Assembly: GCF_009720775.1 (NCBI RefSeq)
Contig: NZ_WNKW01000002.1
Coordinates: 434,001 to 498,000, forward strand
DNA from: Pseudoduganella danionis
GTDB taxonomy: Bacteria; Pseudomonadota; Gammaproteobacteria; Burkholderiales; Burkholderiaceae_D
Direction of reading: 5' to 3'
DNA: 64,000 nt
The notes below the pieces were generated by a model. That model was given only the letters and a program-made list of their open reading frames with translations, did no database searches and had not been told where the DNA came from. Each line of letters opens with the position of its first letter. Position 1 is the stretch's first letter. The translations under genes were made by a program, and so were the position numbers. Shown piece by piece: positions 16,645 to 24,705 of this stretch.

Positions 16645-17097
16645 ATGGAGCAGCACAAGTGGTTCGGGCGGTTGTGTTTGATGGCGGCATTGGCAGCGGC
16701 TGCCCCGCTGGCGGCGCAGGCTGAGGAGGGGGGGGCCAAGGATATGCGCATGAGCTGCCTGCATCGTTTTGCGGCGCGCCTGATAGCTGGCGAATCGCCC
16801 GACAATCTGGCCGGGCTGATGGTGGCGGGCGGCGCGCAGAGTTCTGCCGAACTGGCCGCCGGCCTGCGCGCAGTGCTGCACGAGACGGGCGGACTTAGCC
16901 AGTTGCAGCCACTGGTCAAATTCCCTGCCGGTGCAAGCAAGCGCCTGCTGGTGGGGCGCCAGCAGGAGTCGCGCTCCTATCTGGCCGAGTCGTTTAGTGC
17001 GCAGTCGGAGAAGCACGGTACGGTGCAGTTCATGCTGACCCGTGAACTGAATGGCGAGTGCGCAATCACTTCGCTGGCGCTGCATACGCGCCGCTAG
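16645..17097 (+). CDS. small exported protein of unknown function
   Basis: A 150-residue protein with a Sec signal peptide (MEQHKWFGRL... ending near AQA-EE). The mature region has two cysteines (SCLHRF and GECAIT) that could form one disulfide in the periplasm. No family was recognised. GGAG lies shortly upstream of the ATG (caggagttgt). It follows the GST gene by 62 bp in the same direction. Confidence 0.7.
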   Translation: MEQHKWFGRLCLMAALAAAAPLAAQAEEGGAKDMRMSCLHRFAARLIAGESPDNLAGLMVAGGAQSSAELAAGLRAVLHETGGLSQLQPLVKFPAGASKRLLVGRQQESRSYLAESFSAQSEKHGTVQFMLTRELNGECAITSLALHTRR

Positions 17098-17137
17098 GGC
17101 GCGTTTAGGCTGGTCCGGCTGGTCTTGCCGCTGACAT

Positions 17138-17911
17138 TTAGCCCGCCGTGATTTCGGCGTCGCTGAGGAAGCTGATGATGGCCGGATTGACCACTGCCGC
17201 GTGGGTGATAGGCCCCATGTGGCCGCCGCGCGTCTGCAGCGCGGTCGCGTTAGGCAGGGCCAGCGCCAGTTGTTCCGCCAGCAGACGGGTGGACGCGGGG
17301 CTGCTCAGGCCAGACATCACCAGTGCCGGCATGGTCAGCGCGGCCAGATCTTCCAGCGTGGCCGGTTCGCCCAGCAGGGCTTCGAAGTCGCGCTTCACTT
17401 TGGCGATCATGCCGGCCATTTTGGCCTGTGCGGCGGCCGGTGCGGCATCGAAGGAACCGGCCCGGTTCCAGTAATCGATGAAGATGCGGGTCGCGTCCTG
17501 CGCTTCGGTGCAGGCCTTGATGCGCTCGACTACGGCGACGATTTCCGCGCGCGCCGGGTGCTGTTCCGGCAGTAGGTGGAAGGCCACCGGCTCGAACACG
17601 GTCAGCGACAGCACGCGTTCCGGCATGCGGCGCGCCATGTGCAGGGCCGAAGCGCCGCCATATGAGTGGCCGATCAGGTGGAAAGCTTCGCCCGGTTGCA
17701 GATGGGCCGCAATGGCCGCATTGACGGCGTCGATCTCGTGCGCCAGCGTGTGGCGGTATTCTGGGCCTAGCTCGGCCGGAAACGGTGCGCTGCCGTAGCC
17801 GAGCAGATCGACGGCGATGCAGCGGTAGCCGTCGCATAATTGCGACACCAGCTCGCCCCATTGGGCTTTGGAACTCATGGAACTATGCAGCAGTACGACA
17901 GCAGGTTTCAT
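17138..17911 (-). CDS. alpha/beta hydrolase
   Basis: A 257-residue alpha/beta-hydrolase fold enzyme. LLHSSMSSKAQW holds the oxyanion region, GHSYGG (near residue 98) the nucleophile elbow, and GGHMGPITH near the C-terminus the catalytic histidine. An aspartate should lie in the loop around MPALVMSGLSSP, but it is not obvious there, so the acid residue is uncertain. No signal peptide is present. Start ATG 17911 was chosen because the upstream extension from 17965 is not protein-like. The substrate is unknown (ester, lactone or similar). Confidence 0.85.
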   Translation of the reverse strand: MKPAVVLLHSSMSSKAQWGELVSQLCDGYRCIAVDLLGYGSAPFPAELGPEYRHTLAHEIDAVNAAIAAHLQPGEAFHLIGHSYGGASALHMARRMPERVLSLTVFEPVAFHLLPEQHPARAEIVAVVERIKACTEAQDATRIFIDYWNRAGSFDAAPAAAQAKMAGMIAKVKRDFEALLGEPATLEDLAALTMPALVMSGLSSPASTRLLAEQLALALPNATALQTRGGHMGPITHAAVVNPAIISFLSDAEITAG

Positions 17912-18028
17912 ACTCGGACAGGGTCGAAAAAAAGACCGCATATTATACCGGCATGGTGGTGGCACTTGTGAAAACGGCTACACTGCCTCATCTGCTGCAA
18001 CAGTCGTCCTCAGGAAGCTAGCTGTTAC

Positions 18029-18925
18029 ATGAAACATACGAAAAAAGTCGCGGGGTTGGCCGGTATCGCCAGCGTGCTGTGGGTAGGGCTGACGGCTGCC
18101 GTGGCGGCCAGCCAGAAACGCCTGCTGTTCAACCCTCTGGGCAGCAAGCGCGAAGTGTTGCGCCCTTACAGCAGCGGGCACCGCACGCGTCCCGTGGTGA
18201 TCCGCGCCAAGGATGGCACGCGGCTGTCCGGCTGGCTGATGACGCCGCCCATCCACGGCCCCCATCCGGCCGTGATCTATTTCGGCGGCCGCTCGGAAGA
18301 AGTGTCGTGGGTGGCGCGCGATGCGGGCAAGCTGTTCCCCGGCATGGCGGTGCTGGCTATGAACTATCGCGGCTACGGTGATTCGCATGGCGATCCGGCC
18401 GAAACCCATTTCGTCGACGATGGGCGCATGCTGTACGACTGGCTGGCCGAGCGCCATCATGTCGACCCGAAACGCATCGCCGTGGTGGGACGCAGTCTCG
18501 GTTCCGGCGTGGCCGTGCAGGTGGCGATGGAGCGCGATGCCCATGCCATCGTGCTGATTACGCCTTACGATTCCATCCTTGCGATTGCCAAACGCAAGTT
18601 CAAGGCCATACCGGTGGAGTATGTGCTGCGCCACCGCTTCGAGTCGGTCAAATATGCGCACCACCTGAAGGCGCCCACCTATGTGCTGCGCGCCGAACAG
18701 GATGATGTGGTACCGCATAGCCATACCGACCTGCTGGTGGAAAAACTGGGCCAGCTACATGCGGACGAAATCGTGCCCGACTCCGATCACCTGAATATTC
18801 CGTACCTGGAAAGCACCCAGCAGCGCATCGCCGGTTTTCTGGCGCAGCGCTTCGACCTGCCGCCCGTAGCGGCAGCCAATCCCGCTGCTAGTGGCCCTGA
18901 GGCGCCGCTACAGCCGAACTCCTAG
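18029..18925 (+). CDS. alpha/beta hydrolase, membrane-anchored, ABHD13-like
   Basis: A 298-residue hydrolase with an N-terminal hydrophobic anchor (residues 8-27). The nucleophile elbow is GRSLGSG (near residue 156), the acid residue lies in AEQDDVVPH and the histidine in PDSDHLNIPY, so the triad is complete. MNYRGYGDSHG is the usual strand before the lid. It belongs to the BEM46/ABHD12-13 group of serine hydrolases, whose bacterial substrates are unknown. The 3' end overlaps the convergent DUF3422 gene by 38 bp. Confidence 0.85.
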   Translation: MKHTKKVAGLAGIASVLWVGLTAAVAASQKRLLFNPLGSKREVLRPYSSGHRTRPVVIRAKDGTRLSGWLMTPPIHGPHPAVIYFGGRSEEVSWVARDAGKLFPGMAVLAMNYRGYGDSHGDPAETHFVDDGRMLYDWLAERHHVDPKRIAVVGRSLGSGVAVQVAMERDAHAIVLITPYDSILAIAKRKFKAIPVEYVLRHRFESVKYAHHLKAPTYVLRAEQDDVVPHSHTDLLVEKLGQLHADEIVPDSDHLNIPYLESTQQRIAGFLAQRFDLPPVAAANPAASGPEAPLQPNS

Positions 18926-20285
18926 CACTGTGGCCAGTGAGCCGGTTGTGCAGGCGGCGCAAGCCTAGCCACACGCCGGTGATTACCAGCGGCACGGCGA
19001 TGCCGGTCAGGACATCCGGATTGATGGGCAGGTTGGCCGCCTTCATTGCCTTGCCCGCGTAACCGATTAGCCCCAGCGTGTAATAGGAAATCGCCACGGC
19101 CGACAGGCCTTCCACCGCCTGCTGCAGGCGCAGTTGCTGGGCGGCGCGGGTATCGAGCGACTGCAGTATTTTGCGGTTCTGGCGTTCCTGCTCGATGCCG
19201 ACGCGGGTGCGCAGCAGGTCGTTGCTGCGGGCGATACGCTGGGCCAGCGTTTCCTGCCGCCGCGCCACCGAGGTACAGGTGTGCATGGCCGGTGCCAGCC
19301 GCCGTCCCATGAATTCGGCCAGCGTGGGCATGCCTTCGATGCGCACTTCGCGCAGCTCCTGTATGCGTGCCTGCACCAGACTGAAATACGCTTGCGACGC
19401 AGCGAAGCGGTAGCTGTTATTCACCGAGATTTTTTCCAACCGCGCGGCCAGACTGGTGATGCGGTGGAGCAGGCCCTGATCTTCGGGCGTCGCCGGCGCC
19501 GGTGCGTCCGATTGGTCGCTCTGCACCAGCAAGGCAGTCAGCTCGGCCAGTTCGTTTTCGATGCTGTTCAGCTCAGGCTGGGTGGCTTCCGCCTGCGGCA
19601 GGCCCAGTAGCGCCATCATGCGGTAGGTTTCGATTTCGAGCAGACGGCCGACCAGACGGCCGGCCTGATATTCGCGTAGCTGCAGGTCGCGCACCACGAA
19701 GCGGCTGAAGCCATCGGGCTGAATCAGGAAGTCGGTCCAGACTTCGGCGCCGCTGCCTACATTGCTGCACACCAGCGACTTGCCCTGAAACAGCGAACGG
19801 ATGGTGGTCGTGCTGGTATCGTCGTCAGCGCGGCCTTTACACAGCAGCACATGGGCCGCCACGATGATCTTGCCGTGCAGGCTGGCCAGCCATTCCTGCG
19901 GCACCTGCTGCAGCGGCGTGTGCTGCACGGCCAGATCGCAAGGCGTATCAGGCTGACCCTGTTCGACGAAAGTATAGGTGGCGAACTCGGTGTGGCACTC
20001 CCACTTCAGGCGGAACTGGCCGAAATCGTGGAAGAAGTAGCGCGCCTGCGCATGTGGCACGGCCACGCCGTAGTGCATGCATAGCTGCTGCAGGATGGCG
20101 TGCTGGCTGCCGCGATGCTGCTTTTGCGAAGGCTGCTCCTGCTTTACGTACAGGGCGAAATGGGTCAGGCTTTCCGGCGCCTGCAACTGCAGGAAAGGGC
20201 GTGAGTGGATTTCCGCCGATAGCGGCACCCGCATGGCGTGATTCAGACTGGCGAAATCGGCGTTACTACGGTAAGCGAGAGACAT
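18888..20285 (-). CDS. DUF3422 family membrane protein
   Basis: A 465-residue protein matching the DUF3422 family by its opening (NHAMRVPLSAEIHSRPF) and overall plan: a large soluble N-terminal part, a coiled-coil-like region (about 250-380), and two hydrophobic segments near the C-terminus (about 398-440) that should anchor it in the membrane. The family function is not known. It is common in Burkholderiales and alphaproteobacteria. No operon partner is evident. Confidence 0.85.
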   Translation of the reverse strand: MSLAYRSNADFASLNHAMRVPLSAEIHSRPFLQLQAPESLTHFALYVKQEQPSQKQHRGSQHAILQQLCMHYGVAVPHAQARYFFHDFGQFRLKWECHTEFATYTFVEQGQPDTPCDLAVQHTPLQQVPQEWLASLHGKIIVAAHVLLCKGRADDDTSTTTIRSLFQGKSLVCSNVGSGAEVWTDFLIQPDGFSRFVVRDLQLREYQAGRLVGRLLEIETYRMMALLGLPQAEATQPELNSIENELAELTALLVQSDQSDAPAPATPEDQGLLHRITSLAARLEKISVNNSYRFAASQAYFSLVQARIQELREVRIEGMPTLAEFMGRRLAPAMHTCTSVARRQETLAQRIARSNDLLRTRVGIEQERQNRKILQSLDTRAAQQLRLQQAVEGLSAVAISYYTLGLIGYAGKAMKAANLPINPDVLTGIAVPLVITGVWLGLRRLHNRLTGHSARSSAVAAPQGH

Positions 20286-20399
20286 GGCCTTCCCCGGCGA
20301 GTACGAAGCTGTTAAAACGCGGATTGCTGCAGTGCAGTATAGCGCACTGGCGGCAATCTCGCGACGGACGATGTTAGCGGCATTGCCGCTGGCTTGCGA

Positions 20400-21491
20400 T
20401 TACTTTTTCGGCGCGATCGATGCCGCTTCGGTATGCGCAGACGTTGTAGCAGGGCTGGCCGCCGGGGTAGGGGCCGCGGAGGTCGCCGCAATCCCTGCGG
20501 GTAGCAGGTTGGGGCAGGGACGGTGCTGGATGTAGCAGGCCAGATTGTCGAATGTGACGCTGGCGATTTCGCGCATGGCTTCGATGGTGAAGAAGCCCTG
20601 ATGTCCGGTAACGAGTACGTTAGGGAAGGTCAGCAGGCGCTGGAACACGTCGTCGGCGATGATGTCGCTCGAATGGTCGTGGAAGAACAGGCTGGCCTCC
20701 TGCTCGTAGACATCGATGGCCAGCGCACCGAGCTGGCGCGATTTGAGTGCTTCGATCACGGCGGCAGTGTCGATCAGGCCTCCGCGTGACGTATTGACCA
20801 GCATGGCCCCCGTTTTCATGCGGGCCAGACTGGCAGCGTTGATCATATGGCGTGTGCTGTCCATCAGCGGGCAGTGCAGCGAAACGATGTCGGCGCTGGC
20901 CAGCAGTTCGGCCAGTTCCACGTGGCGCGCCACGGCGGCCAGATGAGGCAGCGGCATCGGATCGCTGATCAGCACCTGACAGCCCATGCCATGGAAGATG
21001 CGCGCCGCTGCCGCGCCGATCTGGCCGGCGCCGACGATGCCTACCGTCTTGCCGTGCAGCGTCATGCCGAGCAGGCCGTCGAGCGAGAAATTTCCTTCGC
21101 GTACGCGGGCATAGGCGCGGTGGGTGTGGCGGTTCAGCGTCATCACCATGGCCAGCGCATGTTCGGCCACGGCTTCCGGTGCATAGGCGGGCACGCGTGC
21201 CATGAACAGGCCCAGCGCGTGGCCGGCCTGCAGATCGACATTGTTGAAGCCTGCGCAGCGCAGCAGCACGGCGCGCACACCGCTCGCATGCAGCGCCGCC
21301 AGTACCTGAGCATCGAGCTGGTCGTTGACGAACACACAGACGGCAGTGCAGCCTTGCGCCAGGGGGATGGTGTCCAGCGTCAGCGCGTCGGAGAAGTACA
21401 CGGCATCGACACCACCACCGGCGAAGTTTTGTCGCGCTTCGTCGAGGAAGCGGCGGTCGTAGGGCTGGGCACTGTAGACGGCGAGCTTCAT
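20400..21491 (-). CDS. ldhA: D-lactate dehydrogenase (2-hydroxyacid dehydrogenase)
   Basis: A 363-residue D-2-hydroxyacid dehydrogenase close to fermentative LdhA. RCAGFNNVDL is the LdhA-type signature, VGAGQIGAAAA the NAD loop, NTSRGGLIDT carries the catalytic Arg region, and VTGHQGFFT the catalytic His. It interconverts pyruvate and D-lactate with NADH. The C-terminus has a roughly 30-residue Ala/Thr/Pro-rich tail beyond the usual end, likely disordered. Its ATG overlaps the stop codon of the upstream DinB gene (ATGA), so the two are coupled. Confidence 0.9.
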   Translation of the reverse strand: MKLAVYSAQPYDRRFLDEARQNFAGGGVDAVYFSDALTLDTIPLAQGCTAVCVFVNDQLDAQVLAALHASGVRAVLLRCAGFNNVDLQAGHALGLFMARVPAYAPEAVAEHALAMVMTLNRHTHRAYARVREGNFSLDGLLGMTLHGKTVGIVGAGQIGAAAARIFHGMGCQVLISDPMPLPHLAAVARHVELAELLASADIVSLHCPLMDSTRHMINAASLARMKTGAMLVNTSRGGLIDTAAVIEALKSRQLGALAIDVYEQEASLFFHDHSSDIIADDVFQRLLTFPNVLVTGHQGFFTIEAMREIASVTFDNLACYIQHRPCPNLLPAGIAATSAAPTPAASPATTSAHTEAASIAPKK

Positions 21492-22039
21492 GCCTGGCTA
21501 CTGCCTTCTGCCATCATGGGTATCCATGCCGGCAGGTCGGTCACGCCCACGTCGACACCCGCCTGGAACAGCAGGGTGCTGATCTGGCCGCGATGGTGGG
21601 TCTGGTGGTTGAAGAAGTGCAGTACCAGGCTGCCGAAGTGCTTGCAAAAGGCTTCGTTCTTGATGTTGCGGTAGGCGAAGGCCTGAGCCAGATGTTCGGC
21701 CGTGACCTGCTGCGACCAGTCGAGAATCAGCGCGTCCAAGCGGCGGCGGTGTGCCAGCAGGGCAGGCAGGTCGTCGCCAAAGCTTTGCGTCAGGCCGCTC
21801 ACGGGCGGCTGTTCCAGCAAGTGGGCCAGGGTGCTGTAGGCGGCCGGATGGCCGGCAAAGCGGCGCAGCCAGATGGTGTCGCCCACCAGCAGGTGGTTCA
21901 TGGTGCCGATGATAGAGCCGAAGAAGGCTTTGCGGTCGGCTACCAGTTCTGCATGGGGCAGTTGTGCTGCCGCCGTGTACATCTGCTGGTTCATGCCGGC
22001 GTTGTATTGCGCCAGTAGCTGGATCGAGGCTGGTGTCAT
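21488..22039 (-). CDS. DinB family protein
   Basis: A 183-residue four-helix-bundle protein of the DinB/YfiT superfamily. Histidines suited to the metal triad are in GTMNHLLVGD, near LAHRRR, and in FFNHQTHHRGQ, the most typical motif of the family. Members are thiol-dependent metalloenzymes or damage-inducible proteins, and the substrate here is unknown. ATG 22039 (MTPASIQLL) is preferred over 22072. It is translationally coupled to ldhA downstream through a 4-bp overlap. Confidence 0.85.
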   Translation of the reverse strand: MTPASIQLLAQYNAGMNQQMYTAAAQLPHAELVADRKAFFGSIIGTMNHLLVGDTIWLRRFAGHPAAYSTLAHLLEQPPVSGLTQSFGDDLPALLAHRRRLDALILDWSQQVTAEHLAQAFAYRNIKNEAFCKHFGSLVLHFFNHQTHHRGQISTLLFQAGVDVGVTDLPAWIPMMAEGSSQA

Positions 22040-22175
22040 GTCAGGGCTCGCACGGTAATGGTGGCTTTGCATTATACGGTGTTGCTGCCATGCTGGCGCA
22101 GCTTCGGGGCGAGCTTATCCCCGCGTCGCCGCAGGGGCGACGCCGGAGGCCGGAGCGGCGCGCTCCGGTAGCGGC

Positions 22176-22877
22176 TTACGCGGCCAGTTCCTGCAACGCC
22201 TGCTGGTCCGGCGTGTAGGGGCTGGCCTGCAGTTCGCTGAGCGCATCGAAGGTGATGAACTGCGGCGGACGTACCACTTCGTTGCCATACGGTGCCACGC
22301 TGACGGTCCACAGGCCCAGTTCCTTGGCTGCCTGCAGGGCCGGTACGGCGGTGTCGATGGCGATGGCATCCTGTGGCGCAATGCCGATGGCTGCCAGTGC
22401 GTGCGCATACGGGCCGGTGCCGGCCGGGCCTTCGAACGACGCGCCGCCCGAAACCACGGTGAACAGGCTGTTGACGTCGGCGCCGAAGCAGCCGGTGAGC
22501 AGGGCCGAAGTGGAGTGGGCCGGCAGGTCGGTCACGATGCAGATTTTGCCGCCCGCGCTGATGGCGTCGTCGATCAGCACCATGGCGGCCTGCAGGGCTT
22601 TCTGCGGCTGGGCCGTGATGGCCTGATGGAAATGGCGGTGCTTGTCGGCATATAGCGCGGCGACCTTGTCCTTGTCACGCGCGAATACCTCACCATTGAT
22701 GGCGGCGCCGATTGCACGCGCATAGCCGTGCGTTGCGGCAGCGGCACGCAGTGCCGGCAGCGACCAGCGGACCGACAGACCGGCGTTCTCAAAGGCCGCG
22801 TTGCAGGCGGCGAGGTGCAGCGCTTCGGTGTCGAACAGTACGCCGTCCAGACCGAGGAATATCACGTCTATGCTCAT
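22176..22877 (-). CDS. HAD-like hydrolase with degenerate catalytic motifs
   Basis: A 233-residue protein with the CbbY/beta-phosphoglucomutase-type HAD layout: motif I at residues 5-17, a helical cap (18-90), motif II near IVTDLPAHST, and motif IV near AIDTAVPALQAAKELG. The usual DxDG motif I reads GLDG, so the nucleophilic aspartate is replaced by glycine. The motif III lysine (normally KPxP) is also absent from EGPAGTGPY. Phosphatase chemistry is therefore unlikely, and a binding or regulatory role is possible. It is divergent from a LysR gene 104 bp away. Confidence 0.8.
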   Translation of the reverse strand: MSIDVIFLGLDGVLFDTEALHLAACNAAFENAGLSVRWSLPALRAAAATHGYARAIGAAINGEVFARDKDKVAALYADKHRHFHQAITAQPQKALQAAMVLIDDAISAGGKICIVTDLPAHSTSALLTGCFGADVNSLFTVVSGGASFEGPAGTGPYAHALAAIGIAPQDAIAIDTAVPALQAAKELGLWTVSVAPYGNEVVRPPQFITFDALSELQASPYTPDQQALQELAA

Positions 22878-22981
22878 GGTGGGCTCGCAAAAAGATTAGT
22901 AGGCAGTGGATGGTTTGAATATAGAGGTAGAATGAAGTAAAGAAAAATTAGAGTTTTTCTATAATCAATAAGGAATGTCTT

Positions 22982-23947
22982 ATGTATCCTGCGAGTTTTC
23001 GCCAGTTACAGGCGCTGGTACTGGTAGCGCGGCACGAAAGCGTGGCGCGGGCGGCGGACGCATTGCATGTGACGCAGCCGGCGATTTCGTTGCAAATCCG
23101 CACACTGGAAGAGAATGCAGGCATGGCGTTGACGCGCAAGGTGGGGCGCAATATCCAGCTCACGGCCGCCGGTGAAGTGATGGTGGCATTCTCGGAACGC
23201 ATACTGCGCCTGTGGGAGCAGGCCGGCGATGAACTGGCTGCGCTGCAGGGCGTGACCAGTGGTACCTTGCGCATAGGCGCCGTGACCACGGCAGAGCATT
23301 TGCTGCCGCCCATGCTGGTACCGTTCACGCTGGAGCGTCCCGATGTGCGCTTGAAGTTGCAGGTGGGAAATCGCGCTGAAATCGTGCAGATGCTGGCGCG
23401 CCATGAAATCGAACTGGCCATCATGGGCACGCCGCCGCGCGAACTGCGTACCAATGCGGCCAAATTTGCGCGCCACCCGATGGCGTTTGTGGCCAGCCCG
23501 AACCACCTTTTGATGAAGAAGAAAAAGCTCACGCTCAACGATGTGCTAGGCGCCAACCTGCTGGTGCGCGAACGGGGTTCGGGTACGCGCACGGCCGTGG
23601 AACGGCTGCTGCGCGAAGCGGGCCACCCGCTGGAATTTGGTTCGGAAGTATCGAGTAACGAGGCGATCAAGCGTATGGTGGCGGCGGGACTGGGCGTAGG
23701 TTTTCTGTCCGTGCACGCCTGCGGGCTGGAATTCGAAGCAGGCCTGCTGGCCGTGCTGCCCACGCCGGCCCAGCCGGTGGAAGCGGACTGGCACATCATG
23801 CACCTGACGGACCAGCCCATCCCGAAAGTGGCGGCAGCGTTTCAGGACTTTGTGATCGAACACGGGCAGGAACTGGTGCGGCGCGAGCTGGAAGGCTACT
23901 ACAAGCTGCTGGGGCGCCAGCGCAAGCGCGTGGCAGCGGCCAGCTGA
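22982..23947 (+). CDS. LysR family transcriptional regulator (CbbR-like)
   Basis: A 321-residue LysR protein. The winged HTH spans residues 6-65 (FRQLQALVLVARHESVARAADALHVTQPAISLQI, quoted in part), and the effector domain follows from about 93. Its sequence is nearest to the CbbR/CysB-like branch by eye, but no carbon-fixation genes are nearby. AAGGAA lies 9 nt before the ATG. The AT-rich gap to the divergent HAD gene probably holds its binding site. The HAD gene or the downstream LysE gene are possible targets. Confidence 0.9.
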   Translation: MYPASFRQLQALVLVARHESVARAADALHVTQPAISLQIRTLEENAGMALTRKVGRNIQLTAAGEVMVAFSERILRLWEQAGDELAALQGVTSGTLRIGAVTTAEHLLPPMLVPFTLERPDVRLKLQVGNRAEIVQMLARHEIELAIMGTPPRELRTNAAKFARHPMAFVASPNHLLMKKKKLTLNDVLGANLLVRERGSGTRTAVERLLREAGHPLEFGSEVSSNEAIKRMVAAGLGVGFLSVHACGLEFEAGLLAVLPTPAQPVEADWHIMHLTDQPIPKVAAAFQDFVIEHGQELVRRELEGYYKLLGRQRKRVAAAS

Positions 23948-23986
23948 TACGGACGACGGTGCGGTGGTTTTGTGTCGGCCAAACGG

Positions 23987-24052
23987 CCAGTACACCCCTG
24001 CCAAGTGTTTGAGCAAGTGTACTGGTACAGATCCGCTAATCCTCCCTACAAT
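23987..24052 (+). promoter_or_regulatory. inverted-repeat operator and promoter for the LysE gene
   Basis: CCAGTACAC (23987-23995) and GTGTACTGG (24017-24025) are perfect 9-bp inverted arms whose centres lie 30 bp apart, about three helical turns. The right arm also sits in the palindrome TGTACTGGTACA (24018-24029). TACAAT at 24047-24052 is a good -10 box, and GGTACA at 24024-24029 occupies the -35 position at 17-bp spacing. A dimeric regulator of GntR/MocR type is a guess. Confidence 0.5.
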
Positions 24053-24082
24053 AAAAACTCCCTGACACTACCGGATCGCACC

Positions 24083-24688
24083 ATGTCCATCGAATTATTC
24101 CTGCCCCTGTGCACGTTTGCTGCCATCAGTTCCATCACACCCGGCCCGAATAACACCATGATTCTGGCTTCGGGACTGAACTACGGCTTCCGCCGTTCGC
24201 TGCCGCATTTGTTCGGCATCTGCAGCGGTTTTACCTTCATGATTTTCGCCACCGGCGTGGGCCTGCACACGGTATTTCAGCAAGTGCCCATGCTGCAGGT
24301 GGTGCTCAAGTATGCGGGCGCTGCCTATCTGCTATGGCTGGCGTGGAAACTGGCCCATGCGGCGCCCATGAGTGCGGGCGAGGCCAGCACCAGCAAGCCT
24401 ATGAGCTTCTTTGCCGCAGCGGCCTTCCAGTGGGTGAATCCGAAAGCGTGGGTGATGGCAATCGGCGCGCTGACCACCTATCTGCCGGCCGGTTTCAAGG
24501 TGCTCGATGTGGCCATGCTGGCTGGCGTGTTTGGCTTGATCGGCATCTTCTGCGTGGGCGCCTGGGCGTCGTTCGGTGTGGCCATGCGGCAGGTGCTGCA
24601 GGATGCACGTTCGGTACGCATCTTCAACGTGGTGATGGCGCTGGCGCTGGTAGCCTCGCTGTACCCGATACTGCAGGGTGCTAACTAG
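24083..24688 (+). CDS. LysE family amino-acid exporter
   Basis: A 201-residue inner-membrane protein with about six hydrophobic segments. The family signature SSITPGPNN lies at residues 13-21, and FQWVNPKAWVMAIG near 115-128 is the second conserved block. It should export an amino acid such as lysine, threonine or homoserine lactone, but the substrate is not predictable. ATG 24083 is chosen because a strong -10 box and inverted repeat lie just upstream. Confidence 0.9.
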   Translation: MSIELFLPLCTFAAISSITPGPNNTMILASGLNYGFRRSLPHLFGICSGFTFMIFATGVGLHTVFQQVPMLQVVLKYAGAAYLLWLAWKLAHAAPMSAGEASTSKPMSFFAAAAFQWVNPKAWVMAIGALTTYLPAGFKVLDVAMLAGVFGLIGIFCVGAWASFGVAMRQVLQDARSVRIFNVVMALALVASLYPILQGAN

Positions 24689-24705
24689 TCGCGAACTGGC
24701 AGCCA

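Noticed and set aside
22982..23947. Carbon-fixation regulator CbbR
   Set aside because: The LysR protein looks like that branch, but no RuBisCO or Calvin-cycle gene is nearby, so no specific role is assigned.
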